A DNA stretch of 43,016 nucleotides from Armatimonadota bacterium (GTDB lineage Bacteria > Armatimonadota > Fervidibacteria > Fervidibacterales > Fervidibacteraceae): assembly GCA_025060305.1 (NCBI GenBank), contig JANXCD010000002.1, forward strand, positions 1-43,016, in the 5' to 3' direction. Below, in pieces: positions 17,406-29,323 of this stretch (the first letter of the stretch is position 1; every line of letters begins with the position of its first letter). The notes under the pieces were generated by a model that saw nothing but the letters and a program-made list of their open reading frames with translations, did no database searches and was not told the origin of the DNA. The position numbers and the translations under genes were made by a program.

Positions 17406-18499
17406 ATCTGATGCGACCCAGTAAGGGTTATGGCGGCGATGTTGATGAAAGAGTTTGGAAGCGGATTGAAAAGTCAATGAACTTTGAAGAAGGAGACAGG
17501 GTTCCAATCTGGGACTTCATTGACAACCCGAAAGTCGTCTTTCATTTTCGTCAAGAAGGTGACGATTACGAAACTTCAATGGTTCGCACCTATCACGGAC
17601 TTAGCATTGATTTGTGCCGAGGTTATGGCAGTTCCTTTGAACTGTCACAAGAAGGCAAAGTCATCGGCGAAGGGAAAGGTCAAAGGAAAATCAGCGGTCA
17701 AACAGCATGGAAAGTTCAATACGAAATTGAAAACATTGAGGAGTTGAAAGAGTATGTTAGGAAAGCCGAGCCAGTCTCTTGGGACTGGATTCGCAAAAAT
17801 TGGGTCTCTTGGGTCAAAAGTCAACAACAAAAATTCGCACCTTTGACGATTTTTGTGCCAGGACATGGCTGTGGCTTTCATGACGCTTATGGATTGATGG
17901 GGCAAGAAAGATTTGCTTACGCTATTTACGATGCTCCAAAAGAAGTTAGGGCTTTGCTTGAAATTACGGGTGAAACCGCTTATAGGTTCGCAAAAGTAGC
18001 GGCTGAAGAGCAAATTTGTCCGCTTTACTTTATGGGCGATGACATCGCCTACAAAAATGGCTTACTATTTTCGCCATCGTTTCTAAGGGAAACTTTCTTG
18101 CCAATGCTCAAAAGGTGCATTGAACCTTTACACGATGCTGGAATTAAAGTCATCTTTCACAGCGATGGAAACTTATGGCAAATCCTTGATGATTTGCTGG
18201 ATGCTGGCATTGATGGATTAAACCCAATTGAACCTTTGGCGGGAATGGACTTAGGCGAACTGAAGCGGAGATATGGCAAGAGGTTAATTTTGGTTGGTGG
18301 GATTGATTGCTCGGTGCTTCTGCCACTTGGAACACCTGAACAAATACGAAAAGCAGTCAAGGAAGCAATCCGAATTGCAGCGCCGAAGGGTGGTTTTTTC
18401 ATCGGTTCGTCAAGCGAAATCAACCCAGCAATTCCTCTTGAAAATGTCCTCGCATTCTTTGAAGCCTGCCGAATTTATGGGCAATATCAAGTTGAGTAG
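17402..18499 (+). CDS. URO-D/MtaA-superfamily protein (uroporphyrinogen decarboxylase-like)
   Basis: A 365-residue TIM-barrel protein of the uroporphyrinogen decarboxylase/cobalamin methyltransferase superfamily. Visible are the [12 protein letters not shown] start, [13 protein letters not shown], the [19 protein letters not shown] segment, then [15 protein letters not shown] (the HxxG loop, with Asp where corrinoid methyltransferases have Cys) and [16 protein letters not shown]. The N-terminal RXXR motif of true HemE is not evident, so heme synthesis is unlikely. Such proteins are abundant near sugar genes in this kind of bacterium and their substrate is not known. The start is either the GTG at 17402 or the ATG at 17411; both use GGGAGAG. 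A DUF4038 gene follows after 43 bases. Confidence 0.88.
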   Translation: MNLMRPSKGYGGDVDERVWKRIEKSMNFEEGDRVPIWDFIDNPKVVFHFRQEGDDYETSMVRTYHGLSIDLCRGYGSSFELSQEGKVIGEGKGQRKISGQTAWKVQYEIENIEELKEYVRKAEPVSWDWIRKNWVSWVKSQQQKFAPLTIFVPGHGCGFHDAYGLMGQERFAYAIYDAPKEVRALLEITGETAYRFAKVAAEEQICPLYFMGDDIAYKNGLLFSPSFLRETFLPMLKRCIEPLHDAGIKVIFHSDGNLWQILDDLLDAGIDGLNPIEPLAGMDLGELKRRYGKRLILVGGIDCSVLLPLGTPEQIRKAVKEAIRIAAPKGGFFIGSSSEINPAIPLENVLAFFEACRIYGQYQVE

Positions 18500-18542
18500 C
18501 AAAGCGATTTACGGTTTCCCAACAAAAGGACAGGGAAGCAAG

Positions 18543-19970
18543 ATGGAAATGAAGCGGCGGGATTTTATTCTAAGTTTGATAGGGTTAGGTTTGTCGGTAT
18601 TGAGCAAAAAGGACGCACAAAGGAGGTTAAACGGCTTGAAAAGCGAAATTTCTCGCTTGAAAGTCCTTGACGACCCTAAACATCCGAACTACCGCCGTTA
18701 TTTGGTCACTGAGAAAGACCAACCTTTCTTTTATCTCGGAGATACCGCTTGGGAACTCTTCCACAGACTAACACGAGAAGAGGCAGAAATTTACCTTCGT
18801 GACAGAGCACAAAAAGGTTTCACTGTCATCCAAGCAGTTGTCCTTGCAGAATTTGACGGTCTTAACACTCCAAACGCCTATGGTCAAAAGCCACTTCACA
18901 ACAACGACCCTACACAACCAAATGAGTCTTACTTTGAGTTTGTTGACTTTGTTGTTGATAAAGCGAACGAGTTGGGGCTTTATGTTGGCATGTTGCCGAC
19001 ATGGGGTGACAAAGTGAACAAGAAGTGGGGAGTTGGACCAGAAATTTTCACGCCTGAGAATGCGAAAGTTTATGGCGAGTTTTTGGGACGAAGGTATCGC
19101 AACAAAGGCATCATTTGGATTTTGGGTGGTGACAGACCGATTGAAAATGAAACTCACTTGCAAATTTGGCGAGCGATGGCTGAAGGGTTGAGGATGGGCG
19201 ATGAAGGCGAGCATCTCATCACTTATCACCCGATGGGCGGACAATCTTCATCTCAATGGCTTCACAACGAACCTTGGCTGGATTTCAACATGCTACAATC
19301 TGGTCATCACGCAAGGCACATTCCCAACTACGAAATGATTGAGCGAGATTACAACTTAAAACCTATCAAGCCTTGTATGGATGGCGAACCGAGATACGAA
19401 GAGCATCCAATCAATTGGGAACCGAAGAACGGTTGGTTCAACGACTACGATGTCCGTCAAGCAGCCTATTGGGCTTTGCTTGCAGGCGCTCACGGACACA
19501 CCTATGGCTGCCACGAAATTTGGCAGTTTTACGACCCTGAAAGGCAAAAGCCAATTTCACATGCAAGGACGCCTTGGCAAAAGGCTTTGCATTTTCCTGG
19601 CGCATCTCAAATTAGGCATGCGAAAGATTTAATGCTTTCACGACCGATGCTCCTTCGCATTCCAGACCAAACTTTGCTTTCGTCAGAACCTAAGACAGGA
19701 GCAGAACATGTCAGAGCAGCAAGGGCAGTTGACGGAAGTTACGCCTTCGTTTACATTCCTGTTCCAAAGCCAATGAAAGTTCGCCTTGATAAGTTATCAG
19801 GCAGAGAGATTCGTGCATGGTGGTATGACCCAAGAATAGGCGAAGCAAAGTTGATTGGCGAATTTAGGCGAGAGAGTGAGAAAGAGTTCAAGCCTGAAGG
19901 TTCAGGCGAAACCGATTGGGTTTTGGTGCTGGATGATGCCAGCAAAGATTTTCCTTCGCCAAGCAAATGA
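18543..19970 (+). CDS. DUF4038 glycoside hydrolase-like protein (apiosidase-like)
   Basis: A 475-residue TIM-barrel protein of the DUF4038 family, related to GH140 apiosidases. The start is the ATG at 18543 (AGGGAAG leader); the ORF-track start lies far inside the URO-D gene. An N-terminal [17 protein letters not shown] looks like a twin-arginine or lipid-type export signal. Family stretches include [15 protein letters not shown] (about residues 60-75), [51 protein letters not shown] and [14 protein letters not shown], with the Asp/Glu residues expected to form the active site. The C-terminal 90 residues form a beta-sandwich-like tail ending in [12 protein letters not shown]. It probably trims side chains of plant glycans and is probably co-transcribed with the URO-D-family gene. 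Confidence 0.88.
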   Translation: MEMKRRDFILSLIGLGLSVLSKKDAQRRLNGLKSEISRLKVLDDPKHPNYRRYLVTEKDQPFFYLGDTAWELFHRLTREEAEIYLRDRAQKGFTVIQAVVLAEFDGLNTPNAYGQKPLHNNDPTQPNESYFEFVDFVVDKANELGLYVGMLPTWGDKVNKKWGVGPEIFTPENAKVYGEFLGRRYRNKGIIWILGGDRPIENETHLQIWRAMAEGLRMGDEGEHLITYHPMGGQSSSQWLHNEPWLDFNMLQSGHHARHIPNYEMIERDYNLKPIKPCMDGEPRYEEHPINWEPKNGWFNDYDVRQAAYWALLAGAHGHTYGCHEIWQFYDPERQKPISHARTPWQKALHFPGASQIRHAKDLMLSRPMLLRIPDQTLLSSEPKTGAEHVRAARAVDGSYAFVYIPVPKPMKVRLDKLSGREIRAWWYDPRIGEAKLIGEFRRESEKEFKPEGSGETDWVLVLDDASKDFPSPSK

Positions 19971-19981
19971 TAGATTTGCGA

Positions 19982-20045
19982 AGGCGGGCGGTCTTGTAAA
20001 AAGTTTTCGCTGAAGCAAAGAGCAAAAGTTTTTTGCCGCCCGCCT
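19982..20045. terminator. Large imperfect hairpin between convergent genes
   Basis: AGGCGGGCGG and CCGCCCGCCT are perfect 10-bp inverted arms about 44 bases apart; inside, AAAAGTTTT-type segments extend the pairing imperfectly. It fills the 91-base gap between the DUF4038 and Hsp20 stops, and may stop transcription from both sides, though neither side has a clean T-run. Confidence 0.5.
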
Positions 20046-20061
20046 GTTAGATGCGAGGCAT

Positions 20062-20538
20062 TTAGCCGACTTTGACTTCAATGCGTCGCTGAGATGGCTT
20101 AGGTGCTTCACGATAAGGAATTCGCAACTCTAATACGCCATCTTTGTAACTTGCTTCAATGTGCTCGGTGTCAACACCTTCAGGCAACTGAATGGAGCGC
20201 TCAAATGAGCCATAGTAGCGTTCGCAGCAAAGGACATCAACTTCGCTTTCTTCCCACTTTCGCTCGCCCTTAATCGTCAGGAAGCCATCATTATCAACGG
20301 TCACTTCAATGCTTTCTGGTGAGATGCCAGGAACATCCATTCGGATTACCAAATTCTCTCCCTTGCGGAATATGTCAGTTGAGGTAATCCAAGTCCTTTG
20401 GGTTGAACATTCGCCGTCTTCCCAAGTTGAAAGCCAAGAAGCCAAATCTCGGAGCATCATCTTTGTCAGTTCGTTGAAGGCTCTGTCAAATTCTCGCCAA
20501 GGTGAAAGTCGGTTTTCTCGCCTAACCAAAGTTGTCAT
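20062..20538 (-). CDS. Hsp20-family small heat shock protein
   Basis: A 158-residue ATP-independent holdase chaperone. The alpha-crystallin domain covers about residues 47-145: DIFRKGENLVIRMDVPGISPESIEVTVDNDGFLTIKGER, a variable loop, then YGSFERSIQLPEGVD and the GVLELRIPY motif, where A-x-x-x-GVL is the family hallmark. The tail ends RRIEVKVG, with an I-x-V anchor that caps oligomers. Two Cys are unusually placed in the DVLCCERYYG loop. The ATG at 20538 has an AAGGAGGGAAAAG site. A 7-9-7 inverted repeat lies 39 bases upstream of the start and could be a heat-shock operator. Confidence 0.95.
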   Translation of the reverse strand: MTTLVRRENRLSPWREFDRAFNELTKMMLRDLASWLSTWEDGECSTQRTWITSTDIFRKGENLVIRMDVPGISPESIEVTVDNDGFLTIKGERKWEESEVDVLCCERYYGSFERSIQLPEGVDTEHIEASYKDGVLELRIPYREAPKPSQRRIEVKVG

Positions 20539-20576
20539 CTTCTTTTCCCTCCTTTTGCCAATCTTTCATGTTTTTA

Positions 20577-20599
20577 GGGAGCGTCGTTTTTTCGCTCCC
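20577..20599 (-). promoter_or_regulatory. Inverted repeat in hsp20 leader, candidate operator
   Basis: GGGAGCG and CGCTCCC are perfect 7-bp arms separated by 9 bases, the same spacer length as the CIRCE element bound by HrcA, although the arm sequence is different. It lies 39-61 bases upstream of the hsp20 start. It could equally be an RNA hairpin controlling translation. Confidence 0.4.
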
Positions 20600-20729
20600 A
20601 TCGTCACTGATGCAAAAGGTTGCAAAAGGATGCGCAGAAAGAATTCGGACGATGGACAAGTGGCATGGGAAAGGCTTACTTTAGATTAGAGGGGGGTTAC
20701 ATAGCCTTTCTTGCCTTCACCATCCAATT

Positions 20730-20757
20730 TTGGAATAGAGTGCAAAAGTTATATACA
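20730..20757 (+). promoter_or_regulatory. Candidate sigma70-type promoter for ligA
   Basis: TTGGAA, a 16-base spacer and TATACA lie 42 bases before the ligA start. The match is moderate and no experimental support exists. Confidence 0.4.
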
Positions 20758-20792
20758 GCCTTAAAAAAACTCCACTGCTTACACAGAGGTGA

Positions 20793-22928
<2,136 letters not shown>

Positions 22929-23174
22929 GCGAACCAGTAAATATGACAGCAGTCGCTTTTGCTAAGTTGAAAAGTTACTTTGAGGCATCAGCCTGTAACC
23001 CAGCAACGGTTCTGGCATTGTTTTTCTCAAAGATTTGCCAGCATATGATTGTTTGTGCTGAGCGCATCCAAATTTGATAGCGCATTTGAGCAAGAAAAAG
23101 CAAAATTGAAAATAAGACTTTGAAAACAAAATTGGCGACGGAACGCTTAGGGTAATTCAAGGTCGGGATGAGGT

Positions 23175-24275
23175 ATGGCTTATTCCCAAAAGTTGGAGGC
23201 ATTAAAGGAAGCAATTTACTCTATTCGCAGAAACCAAATGAGCAATTTGATTCGTGCTCTTTCAAACTGGCTGGGAGCAGAGGGTGCTATTTTGTTCAGG
23301 GTTGAAGGCGAAAAATTTGAACCCGTTGCTGAGTTTGGTAAAACCTCAAAATTTTCGCCTTGTTCAACTTTTAGTGGAGAGCAAGGTTTCTTGACTTCAC
23401 AGGAAGGGCTAAATTTCTGTTGGGCAAAAGTTCCGCCTGAAAGTCAATTTCCAACTTACATTTTTGCAGCCTCCTTCGCTGAAGGTTATCAACCAGATGA
23501 AATTGCCCTGCAAGTCGTTTTAGAACTTCTGTCAGTCTTTTTAGGGAGCACTAAAAACGAACAAAATTGGGAACATGTTGCTCGCGCTTTTAGAGTGGCA
23601 ACTCTTGGTGAATTGGCGGCAGGAATTGCCCACGAAATTAACAATCCCCTACAAGCCATAATTGGAAATGCAGAACTTCTCCTTGATACTACTCAACTTG
23701 ACGAAGGGGCGAAACGCAAACTTGAAGACATCTTGTCTGCTGCCGAGAAAATCAAGGAAATCGCAAGAGCAATGACTCACTTAGCCGACGCACGCCGAAC
23801 TGAAGAGAAGGAACTTCTTGACTTTGGTAAAGTTGTTCAGGAGGCAGCCCAATTGGTCGCTTACGCTTTAGTTCGTGAAAGCGTTAAGGTCAAGATTGAA
23901 CTTTCACCTACACCTCAAGTTTGGGGAAGGCGAGGTGACCTTGAAGAAATCGTCGCCCAATTGGTTCAAAACGCTGGCGAGGCTATCGCCGAAAGCGGTA
24001 AAGGAAGTCAAGTGACTGTGAGAGTCAGAAGCGAAGGCGAAAAAGTGAGGTTAGAAGTTGAAGATGACGGACCTGGCGTGCCTTATGATTTGAGGGAGCG
24101 AATTTTTGACCCATTTGTGACTACGAAAGTGACAAGAGGAGGGACTGGTTTAGGGCTTGCAATTGTCCAAAACTTAGTGACTGCTCACGGCGGTATCATC
24201 TGGCTTGAAGATTCGCCCTCTGGTGGCGCTAAATTCGTCGTTGAATTGCCTATTTGGGCAGTAGCGAAACAATGA
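23175..24275 (+). CDS. Soluble sensor histidine kinase with N-terminal GAF-like region
   Basis: A 366-residue histidine kinase without membrane segments. Residues about 20-125 resemble a degenerate GAF sensor (LSNWLGAEGAILFRVEGEKFEPVAEFG). The phospho-acceptor box is ELAAGIAHEINNPLQ with His153, of the HEINNPLQ type found in NtrB-like kinases. The ATPase domain has the N box QLVQNAGEAI, G1 VEDDGPGVP, F box IFDPFVTTK and G2 GGTGLGLAIV. No response regulator is adjacent, so its partner is unknown. The start at 23175 has only a GGGATGAGGT leader very close to the ATG and is less certain. mtnP follows after 17 bases and is probably in the same transcript. Confidence 0.92.
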   Translation: MAYSQKLEALKEAIYSIRRNQMSNLIRALSNWLGAEGAILFRVEGEKFEPVAEFGKTSKFSPCSTFSGEQGFLTSQEGLNFCWAKVPPESQFPTYIFAASFAEGYQPDEIALQVVLELLSVFLGSTKNEQNWEHVARAFRVATLGELAAGIAHEINNPLQAIIGNAELLLDTTQLDEGAKRKLEDILSAAEKIKEIARAMTHLADARRTEEKELLDFGKVVQEAAQLVAYALVRESVKVKIELSPTPQVWGRRGDLEEIVAQLVQNAGEAIAESGKGSQVTVRVRSEGEKVRLEVEDDGPGVPYDLRERIFDPFVTTKVTRGGTGLGLAIVQNLVTAHGGIIWLEDSPSGGAKFVVELPIWAVAKQ

Positions 24276-24292
24276 AAAAGGGGTGATTGAGA

Positions 24293-25120
24293 ATGTTTCC
24301 AGAGGTCAAAGAGAGGAAGGCAGAAGTTGGTGTTTTCGGTGGCTCTGGACTTTACAACATTGAAGGCGCAAAGTCCCTTGAGGAAATCAAGGTGGAAACC
24401 CCCTTTGGGATGCCAAGTGACCTTATCACTATCGTTGAAATCGCTGGCAAAAGAGTGGCTTTTTTGCCCAGGCACGGACGAAAACATCAGTATCCGCCCC
24501 ACAAAATCCCTTACAAAGCCAACATTTGGGCAATGAAAGTTCTCGGCGTTGAAAGAGTCTTAGCCCCTAATGCCGTCGGCAGTTTGCAGCGTCACATCAA
24601 GCCTGGTGATTTCGTGATTTGCGACCAATTTGTTGACCGAACTCGCCATAGGGACGACACCTTTTTTGACGGTCCAATCACAACCCATGTCAGCACAGCC
24701 GACCCTTATTGCCCTCAACTTCGCAATATAGCAATTCAAGCCTGCAAGGATTTAGGCATTCCCCATCATGAGAGAGGAACTGTTGTCGTCATTGAAGGAC
24801 CGAGGTTTTCAACTAAAGCGGAAAGCCGATGGTTCACTCAGTTGGGATGGGAAGTCATCAACATGACCCAGTATCCTGAAGTGACACTGGCGAGAGAGGC
24901 TGAACTTTGCTATGTCAACATATCCATCGTTACTGACTATGACACTGGTTTGGTCGCTGAAGGTGAAGTTGAGCCTGTTTCCGCTGAAGAAGTCATGAAA
25001 AACTTCGCTGCCAGTTTGGAAAAGGCGAGGGCTTTACTTGTTGAGATGATCAAGCGCATTCCGACAGAACGAACTTGCAAATGTGGTGAAGCCCTTAAGC
25101 ACGCAAGAGTCACCGTTTAA
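24293..25120 (+). CDS. mtnP: S-methyl-5'-thioadenosine phosphorylase
   Basis: MTAP splits methylthioadenosine with phosphate to adenine and methylthioribose-1-phosphate, feeding methionine and purine salvage. The start is the ATG at 24293 with an AAGGGGTGAT site, giving 275 residues, the usual length. Signatures: GVFGGSGLYNIEG (phosphate loop), FLPRHGRKHQYPPHKIPYKANIW, CDQFVDRTRHRDDTFFDG, EGPRFSTKAES, NMTQYPEVTLAREAELCY and VTDYDTGL, where Asp in TDYD favours 6-aminopurine over 6-oxopurine substrates. No other methionine-salvage gene is visible. It is coupled to the upstream kinase gene by a 17-base gap. Confidence 0.96.
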   Translation: MFPEVKERKAEVGVFGGSGLYNIEGAKSLEEIKVETPFGMPSDLITIVEIAGKRVAFLPRHGRKHQYPPHKIPYKANIWAMKVLGVERVLAPNAVGSLQRHIKPGDFVICDQFVDRTRHRDDTFFDGPITTHVSTADPYCPQLRNIAIQACKDLGIPHHERGTVVVIEGPRFSTKAESRWFTQLGWEVINMTQYPEVTLAREAELCYVNISIVTDYDTGLVAEGEVEPVSAEEVMKNFAASLEKARALLVEMIKRIPTERTCKCGEALKHARVTV

Positions 25121-25190
25121 TCTTTGCGCTTTCAGTTTCGCTCCAAATCAAAAACTTGTTGGTTAAGAGCAGGACAGATGAATCCGCCTG

Positions 25191-25216
25191 AAAAAAGTTC
25201 AGGTAGACTTCACCTG
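25191..25216 (-). terminator. Weak intrinsic terminator for clpC
   Basis: On the minus strand CAGGTGAAGTCTACCTG (5-bp stem, 7-base loop) is followed by AACTTTTTT, starting 13 bases after the clpC stop. The stem is short, so the call is tentative. Confidence 0.4.
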
Positions 25217-25228
25217 CCCCTGACATAT

Positions 25229-27727
25229 TTAGTTTGCGCTTATTTCTTCCGAACTTCCTACTCCTGCCAACTCCATTTCTCCGACTTTGATTACAATTTC
25301 GCCAGTTGATGGGTCGCAATCAACGATGACAGTATCACCTTCACGAACTTCGCCAGCGAGAATCTTTTCTGACAAGGGGTCGGTAACGCGAGTCTGAATA
25401 ATTCGTCTTAACGGTCGTGCACCATAATATTTGTCGTAACCCAAGTCCACAAGCCTTTCCTTTGAAATGTTGGTAAGCATTATTTTGATGTTCTTTCGGG
25501 TGAGTTCTTCCTTGACAGGTCTCAACTCAATGTCAATTATTTGAAGCACATGTTCCCTTCTTAGTGGTTGGAATACGATAACTTCATCAACTCGGTTGCG
25601 AAACTCAGCGCTAAACCGCTCTTCATACAATTTGCGCATTCGCTTGTCCATCTCAACGAAAACTTTACGCTCCAAAGCCTCATCGGATTCTGGTTTGAAA
25701 CCAAGTCTTGACTCACTAAGTTCGTGTTGGAAACCTCGGTATCCGATGTTGCTGGTCATGATTAAGATGGCATTTCGGAAGTCAACTGTTCGCCCTTGAG
25801 CATCTGTCAAGCGACCTTCGTCCATGATTTGCAAAAGGATGTTGGTAACCTGTGGATGTGCTCGGTCAAATTCGTCAAGCAAAACCACGCAGAAGGGCCG
25901 GCGCCTAACTGCTTCCGTTAACTGTCCGCCTTCTTCATATCCGACATAACCTGGTGGCGCACCGACAAGGCGGGAAACGGTATGAGGTTCAGTGTATTCG
26001 CTCATGTCAATGCGAATGAGTGCATCTTCAGTTCCGAAGAGAAAATCAGCCAAGGCTCTCGCCAACAAAGTTTTACCAACGCCTGTAGGTCCAAGAAAGA
26101 CAAAGGTGCCAGTAGGTCTTCTTGGGTCTTTCAAGCCTGCACGGGCACGACGAATGGCACGAGAGATAACATTGATGGCTTCATCTTGACCGACAACTCT
26201 TTGTTTAAGAAACTCTTCCATGCGAAGCAACCTTCTGGTTTCGTCTTCTGTAAGTCGGGAAACGGGAACTCCTGTCCATTCGGAGACGACTTTTGCCACA
26301 TCCTCTTCAGTGACAGTCGGGACTTCTTCCTTTGAGCGTTCAAGCCATTCTCTTTGTAATTCTTCCACCTGCTCTTGCAATCTCTGAATTTTTTGCCTGA
26401 GTATGTTTGCCCGTTCGTAGTCGCCTTCACGGATAGCCTTGTCCCTTTCCGATTTCATGCGTTCTATTTCCTGTCCCAAAGTTTTAATTTCTCTTGGCGG
26501 AGACGAATGCCTCAACTTGACACGAGCACATGATTCGTCAATGACATCTATGGCTTTGTCAGGAAACCTTCTGTCGCTTATGTATCGTTGAGCAAGTCTG
26601 GAAGCAGCAATTATGGCTCGGTCGTCAATTTGGACATGGTGGAAAGTTTCATAAGTAGTCCTCAAACCGCGAAGGATCTCTATAGTTTGTTCCAAAGTTG
26701 GCTCAGAAACATAAACTGGCTGGAAGCGTCTTTCAAGAGCCGAGTGCTTCTCAATATAACGCCGATACTCTTCCAAAGTCGTTGCACCGATGCATCGTAA
26801 TTCGCCACGAGCGAGAGCGGGCTTGAGAATGTTAGATGCGTCAATTGCTCCTTCGGCAGCGCCAGCGCCAACGATTGTGTGCAACTCATCAATGAAAACG
26901 ATGATTTGACCTTGCGACTGACGAATTTCGTTCATGATGCGTTTCATTCGCTCTTCAAATTCGCCACGATATTTCGTTCCAGCAACAATGGCTGCCAAAT
27001 CCAAAGCCACGAGCCTTTTGTCCTGCAGAAGTTCAGGGACTTCCCTGTTAACAATCCTTTGAGCCAAGCCTTCAACAATTGCCGTCTTACCTACACCTGC
27101 ATCTCCGACTAAGACTGGATTGTTCTTAGTCCTTCGGCATAGGATTTGAACAACTCGTTCAATTTCTGTCTCCCTTCCAATGACTGGGTCTAACTTGCCT
27201 TCAATTGCCAACTGAGTTAGGTCTCGGCTGAAGGCATCAAGGGCTGGTGTATTGGTTCGCTTGCGGAAAGTAGGCGTGTCAACTACATCCGACTTTAAGT
27301 CATAAAGTCGCCTGCGAACATCTTCATAACGGGCATTGTATTTGGACAGGATTTTGGCAGCCAAACCTTGCTTTTCCTTAAGTAAGCCCAAAAGCAGGTG
27401 AGCAGTGTCTATGTGACTATCGTTCATTGACCTTGCTTCATCGGCAGCACGAATGAGAACTTGTTTTGCAGGTGAAGTTAAAGTGGGAGAGCCAATAGGT
27501 GGATGTGAAGGAGCCTGCGCTCTTAGTTGGCTTTCCAGTTCCGCTTTAAGCCTATGAATGTCAACGCCAAGCCTTTCCAGTATCTGGACAGCCAGTGTGT
27601 CTTCTTCTTCAAGCAAACCCAGCAAAATATGCTCCGAGGAAATGTAAGGCGACCTAAGTCTAATCGCCCAATCTTCGGCGTGCAGCATAACCTTGCGTGC
27701 TCGTTCAGTGTAGCGTTCCCATAACAT
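25229..27727 (-). CDS. clpC: ATP-dependent Clp protease ATP-binding subunit ClpC
   Basis: An AAA+ unfoldase that feeds substrates to ClpP and disaggregates proteins. The 832-residue protein has two N-terminal Clp repeats (about 1-145), the D1 ATPase with Walker A GDAGVGKT (about 208-216) and Walker B IVFIDELH, a middle domain with a UVR-like [25 protein letters not shown] coiled coil (about 420-460), the D2 ATPase with GPTGVGKT and [12 protein letters not shown], and the D2-small domain. The single short middle domain marks ClpC rather than ClpB. The ATG at 27727 has an AAAGGAGAGAACGAAG site. No ctsR, mcsA or mcsB gene is adjacent. A palindrome lies just upstream of the ribosome site. Confidence 0.95.
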   Translation of the reverse strand: MLWERYTERARKVMLHAEDWAIRLRSPYISSEHILLGLLEEEDTLAVQILERLGVDIHRLKAELESQLRAQAPSHPPIGSPTLTSPAKQVLIRAADEARSMNDSHIDTAHLLLGLLKEKQGLAAKILSKYNARYEDVRRRLYDLKSDVVDTPTFRKRTNTPALDAFSRDLTQLAIEGKLDPVIGRETEIERVVQILCRRTKNNPVLVGDAGVGKTAIVEGLAQRIVNREVPELLQDKRLVALDLAAIVAGTKYRGEFEERMKRIMNEIRQSQGQIIVFIDELHTIVGAGAAEGAIDASNILKPALARGELRCIGATTLEEYRRYIEKHSALERRFQPVYVSEPTLEQTIEILRGLRTTYETFHHVQIDDRAIIAASRLAQRYISDRRFPDKAIDVIDESCARVKLRHSSPPREIKTLGQEIERMKSERDKAIREGDYERANILRQKIQRLQEQVEELQREWLERSKEEVPTVTEEDVAKVVSEWTGVPVSRLTEDETRRLLRMEEFLKQRVVGQDEAINVISRAIRRARAGLKDPRRPTGTFVFLGPTGVGKTLLARALADFLFGTEDALIRIDMSEYTEPHTVSRLVGAPPGYVGYEEGGQLTEAVRRRPFCVVLLDEFDRAHPQVTNILLQIMDEGRLTDAQGRTVDFRNAILIMTSNIGYRGFQHELSESRLGFKPESDEALERKVFVEMDKRMRKLYEERFSAEFRNRVDEVIVFQPLRREHVLQIIDIELRPVKEELTRKNIKIMLTNISKERLVDLGYDKYYGARPLRRIIQTRVTDPLSEKILAGEVREGDTVIVDCDPSTGEIVIKVGEMELAGVGSSEEISAN

Positions 27728-27748
27728 CTTCGTTCTCTCCTTTGTTGA

Positions 27749-27766
27749 TGCTCAAAAATTTGAGCA
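27749..27766 (-). promoter_or_regulatory. Palindrome upstream of clpC, candidate operator
   Basis: TGCTCAAAAATTTGAGCA has perfect 8-bp arms around two central bases and lies about 22 bases before the clpC ATG, directly before its ribosome site. A second short palindrome, GGTTATGTTAACC, is next to it. It does not match the CtsR or CIRCE consensus as I know them. Confidence 0.4.
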
Positions 27767-27978
27767 ATTGGGTTATGTTAACCACGCTGCCTCCGCCTTA
27801 CGCTTAAAAGTTTGCCATATCTAACCGCATAACGAAAGTGCTTTTAATTCTAAAGCCTTAGATGCTTGGCAACGAAACAGGTTTCAATTATAGGCTCTGA
27901 AAGATTGTTGATGCCTGTTGATGGATGTGAGAGCAAACACTCTTTACTATTGCAAAGTTTGTTGTTGCTTTGTTATCC

Positions 27979-28110
27979 ATGTCACTGGCTTTAGCCAGTG
28001 GTTGATGACGAATTTACGAGCGCCGAATTCATTAGGCGAGAATTTCCCACGCCGTTTAAAGACGACGCTCAAAAAATTCGTCAGCGACTATAGGCTAAAG
28101 CCCATAGCAT
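27979..28110. repeat. Palindromic repeat, GGCTTTAGCC family (full copy A)
   Basis: This fills much of the 443-base gap between clpC and ilvE. It starts with a perfect hairpin (CACTGGCT-TT-AGCCAGTG), then TGACGAATTTACGAGCG and its inverted partner CGCTCAAAAAATTCGTCA about 44 bases later, and ends with TATAGGCTAAAGCCCATAG. Its reverse complement aligns over about 95 bases with the copy at 32544-32644 at roughly 80% identity by eye. It has no coding capacity. The rest of the gap shows nothing I can identify. Confidence 0.8.
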
Positions 28111-28170
28111 GATTGGGGAAAATGGTCACCAACTAAAGTAAAGAGCGTTTGCAAAAAAGAAGCAGCCAAG

Positions 28171-29052
28171 TCATTCTATTGGCACTCCAACCTGTTGAGT
28201 GTAAACTCTAAACCTTTGAATGAGTGACTTAGTAACTGTTCCTGGAAATCCATCACCGATAATTCGTCCATCAACTTTGACTACTGGGACGATTTCAGCA
28301 CCTGTCCCTGTCAAAAAACATTCATCGGCATTGTAAACATCGTGCAAAGTCAAAACTGTTTCGTTAGTAGGGTATCCCATCTCTTTCGCCAATTCTATCA
28401 CCACTTGTCTTGTGATGCCTTTAAGGATACCCATGTAGGCAGGTGGTGTGAAGAGTTCTTTTCGCTTGACGATGAAAATGTTTTCACCTGTTCCCTCCGC
28501 CACATAGCCGTCAAGAGTTAACATCAGACCTTCAGGTTTGCCGGCATTAGTGGCTTCAATCTTTGCAAGGATGTTGTTCAAGTAGTTTAGGGACTTTAGG
28601 TTTGGATTGAGAGACTGTGGTGAGTTTCGTCTAACAGAGACAGTCACTATTTCAATGCCACGCTCATAAAGTTCATCTGGAAAAAGTTCAATTTTGTCAG
28701 TAATGATGACAATATTGGGCTTTAGACATTTTCTTGGGTCAAGACCTAAATCGCCTTCACCACGACTAACGACCACTCGTATGTAAGCGTTCAAAAGTCC
28801 ATTGACTTTAAGAGTTTGCAAGATTGCTTTCTTCATCTGCTCCTTCTCAAGCGGTATGACTAAACAAATTGACTTTGCACTCTCGTAAAGGCGGTCAATG
28901 TGTTCATCAAGCATGAAAACCTTGCCGTTATAGGCTCTGATACCTTCAAAAACTCCGTCGCCATACAAAAACCCATGATCAAAAACCGAAACTTTCGCTT
29001 GCGATTTAGGAACCAATTCGCCATTTATCCAAACCAAAAGTTCCGATGACAT
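28171..29052 (-). CDS. ilvE: Branched-chain amino acid aminotransferase
   Basis: A class IV PLP aminotransferase for the last step of valine, leucine and isoleucine synthesis. I use the ATG at 29052, with a GAGGTGGAAATAGCA site, giving 293 residues; the ORF-track start adds four. Signatures: VFDHGFLYGDGVFEGIRAY (about 24-42), RVVVSRGEGDLGLDP, the PLP Lys153 in NLKSLNYLNN, and LTLDGYVAEGTGENIFIV with LKGITRQVVIELA and LTGTGAEIVPV. The pattern fits IlvE better than D-amino acid or aminodeoxychorismate enzymes. ilvD begins at the far end of the window; the two are not an operon. Confidence 0.94.
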   Translation of the reverse strand: MSSELLVWINGELVPKSQAKVSVFDHGFLYGDGVFEGIRAYNGKVFMLDEHIDRLYESAKSICLVIPLEKEQMKKAILQTLKVNGLLNAYIRVVVSRGEGDLGLDPRKCLKPNIVIITDKIELFPDELYERGIEIVTVSVRRNSPQSLNPNLKSLNYLNNILAKIEATNAGKPEGLMLTLDGYVAEGTGENIFIVKRKELFTPPAYMGILKGITRQVVIELAKEMGYPTNETVLTLHDVYNADECFLTGTGAEIVPVVKVDGRIIGDGFPGTVTKSLIQRFRVYTQQVGVPIE

Positions 29053-29210
29053 TGCTATTTCCACCTCGCACTTTCCTGAAAGTAAGGACAGAACCTAACA
29101 TCATACGAATCGCCAACGAATTTCCCGACCGAAAAATGCTTGAACATAATTTTGTCACTTCTCAATCAAAAGTCGCTCTTCACTTCAAAATTCGTTGGCA
29201 AGGTTTTTTC

Positions 29211-29260
29211 ACGACCATGCTATTGGCTTTAGCCCGTAGCCCCATCGGAAATTAACGCTT
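29211..29260. repeat. Palindromic repeat, GGCTTTAGCC family (partial copy C)
   Basis: CCATGCTATTGGCTTTAGCC followed by CGTAG matches the left end of the copy at 32544 and the core at 12141, and both this copy and the one at 12141 are followed by ATTAACGC or TTAACGC. It lies in the 271-base gap upstream of ilvE on the opposite side from the full copy A. Confidence 0.6.
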
Positions 29261-29323
29261 GGGTCTGAATTCGCAACTCAATTTTAAACCTTGCATTCAC
29301 AAACCGCTTGCACTCTCTAAATT

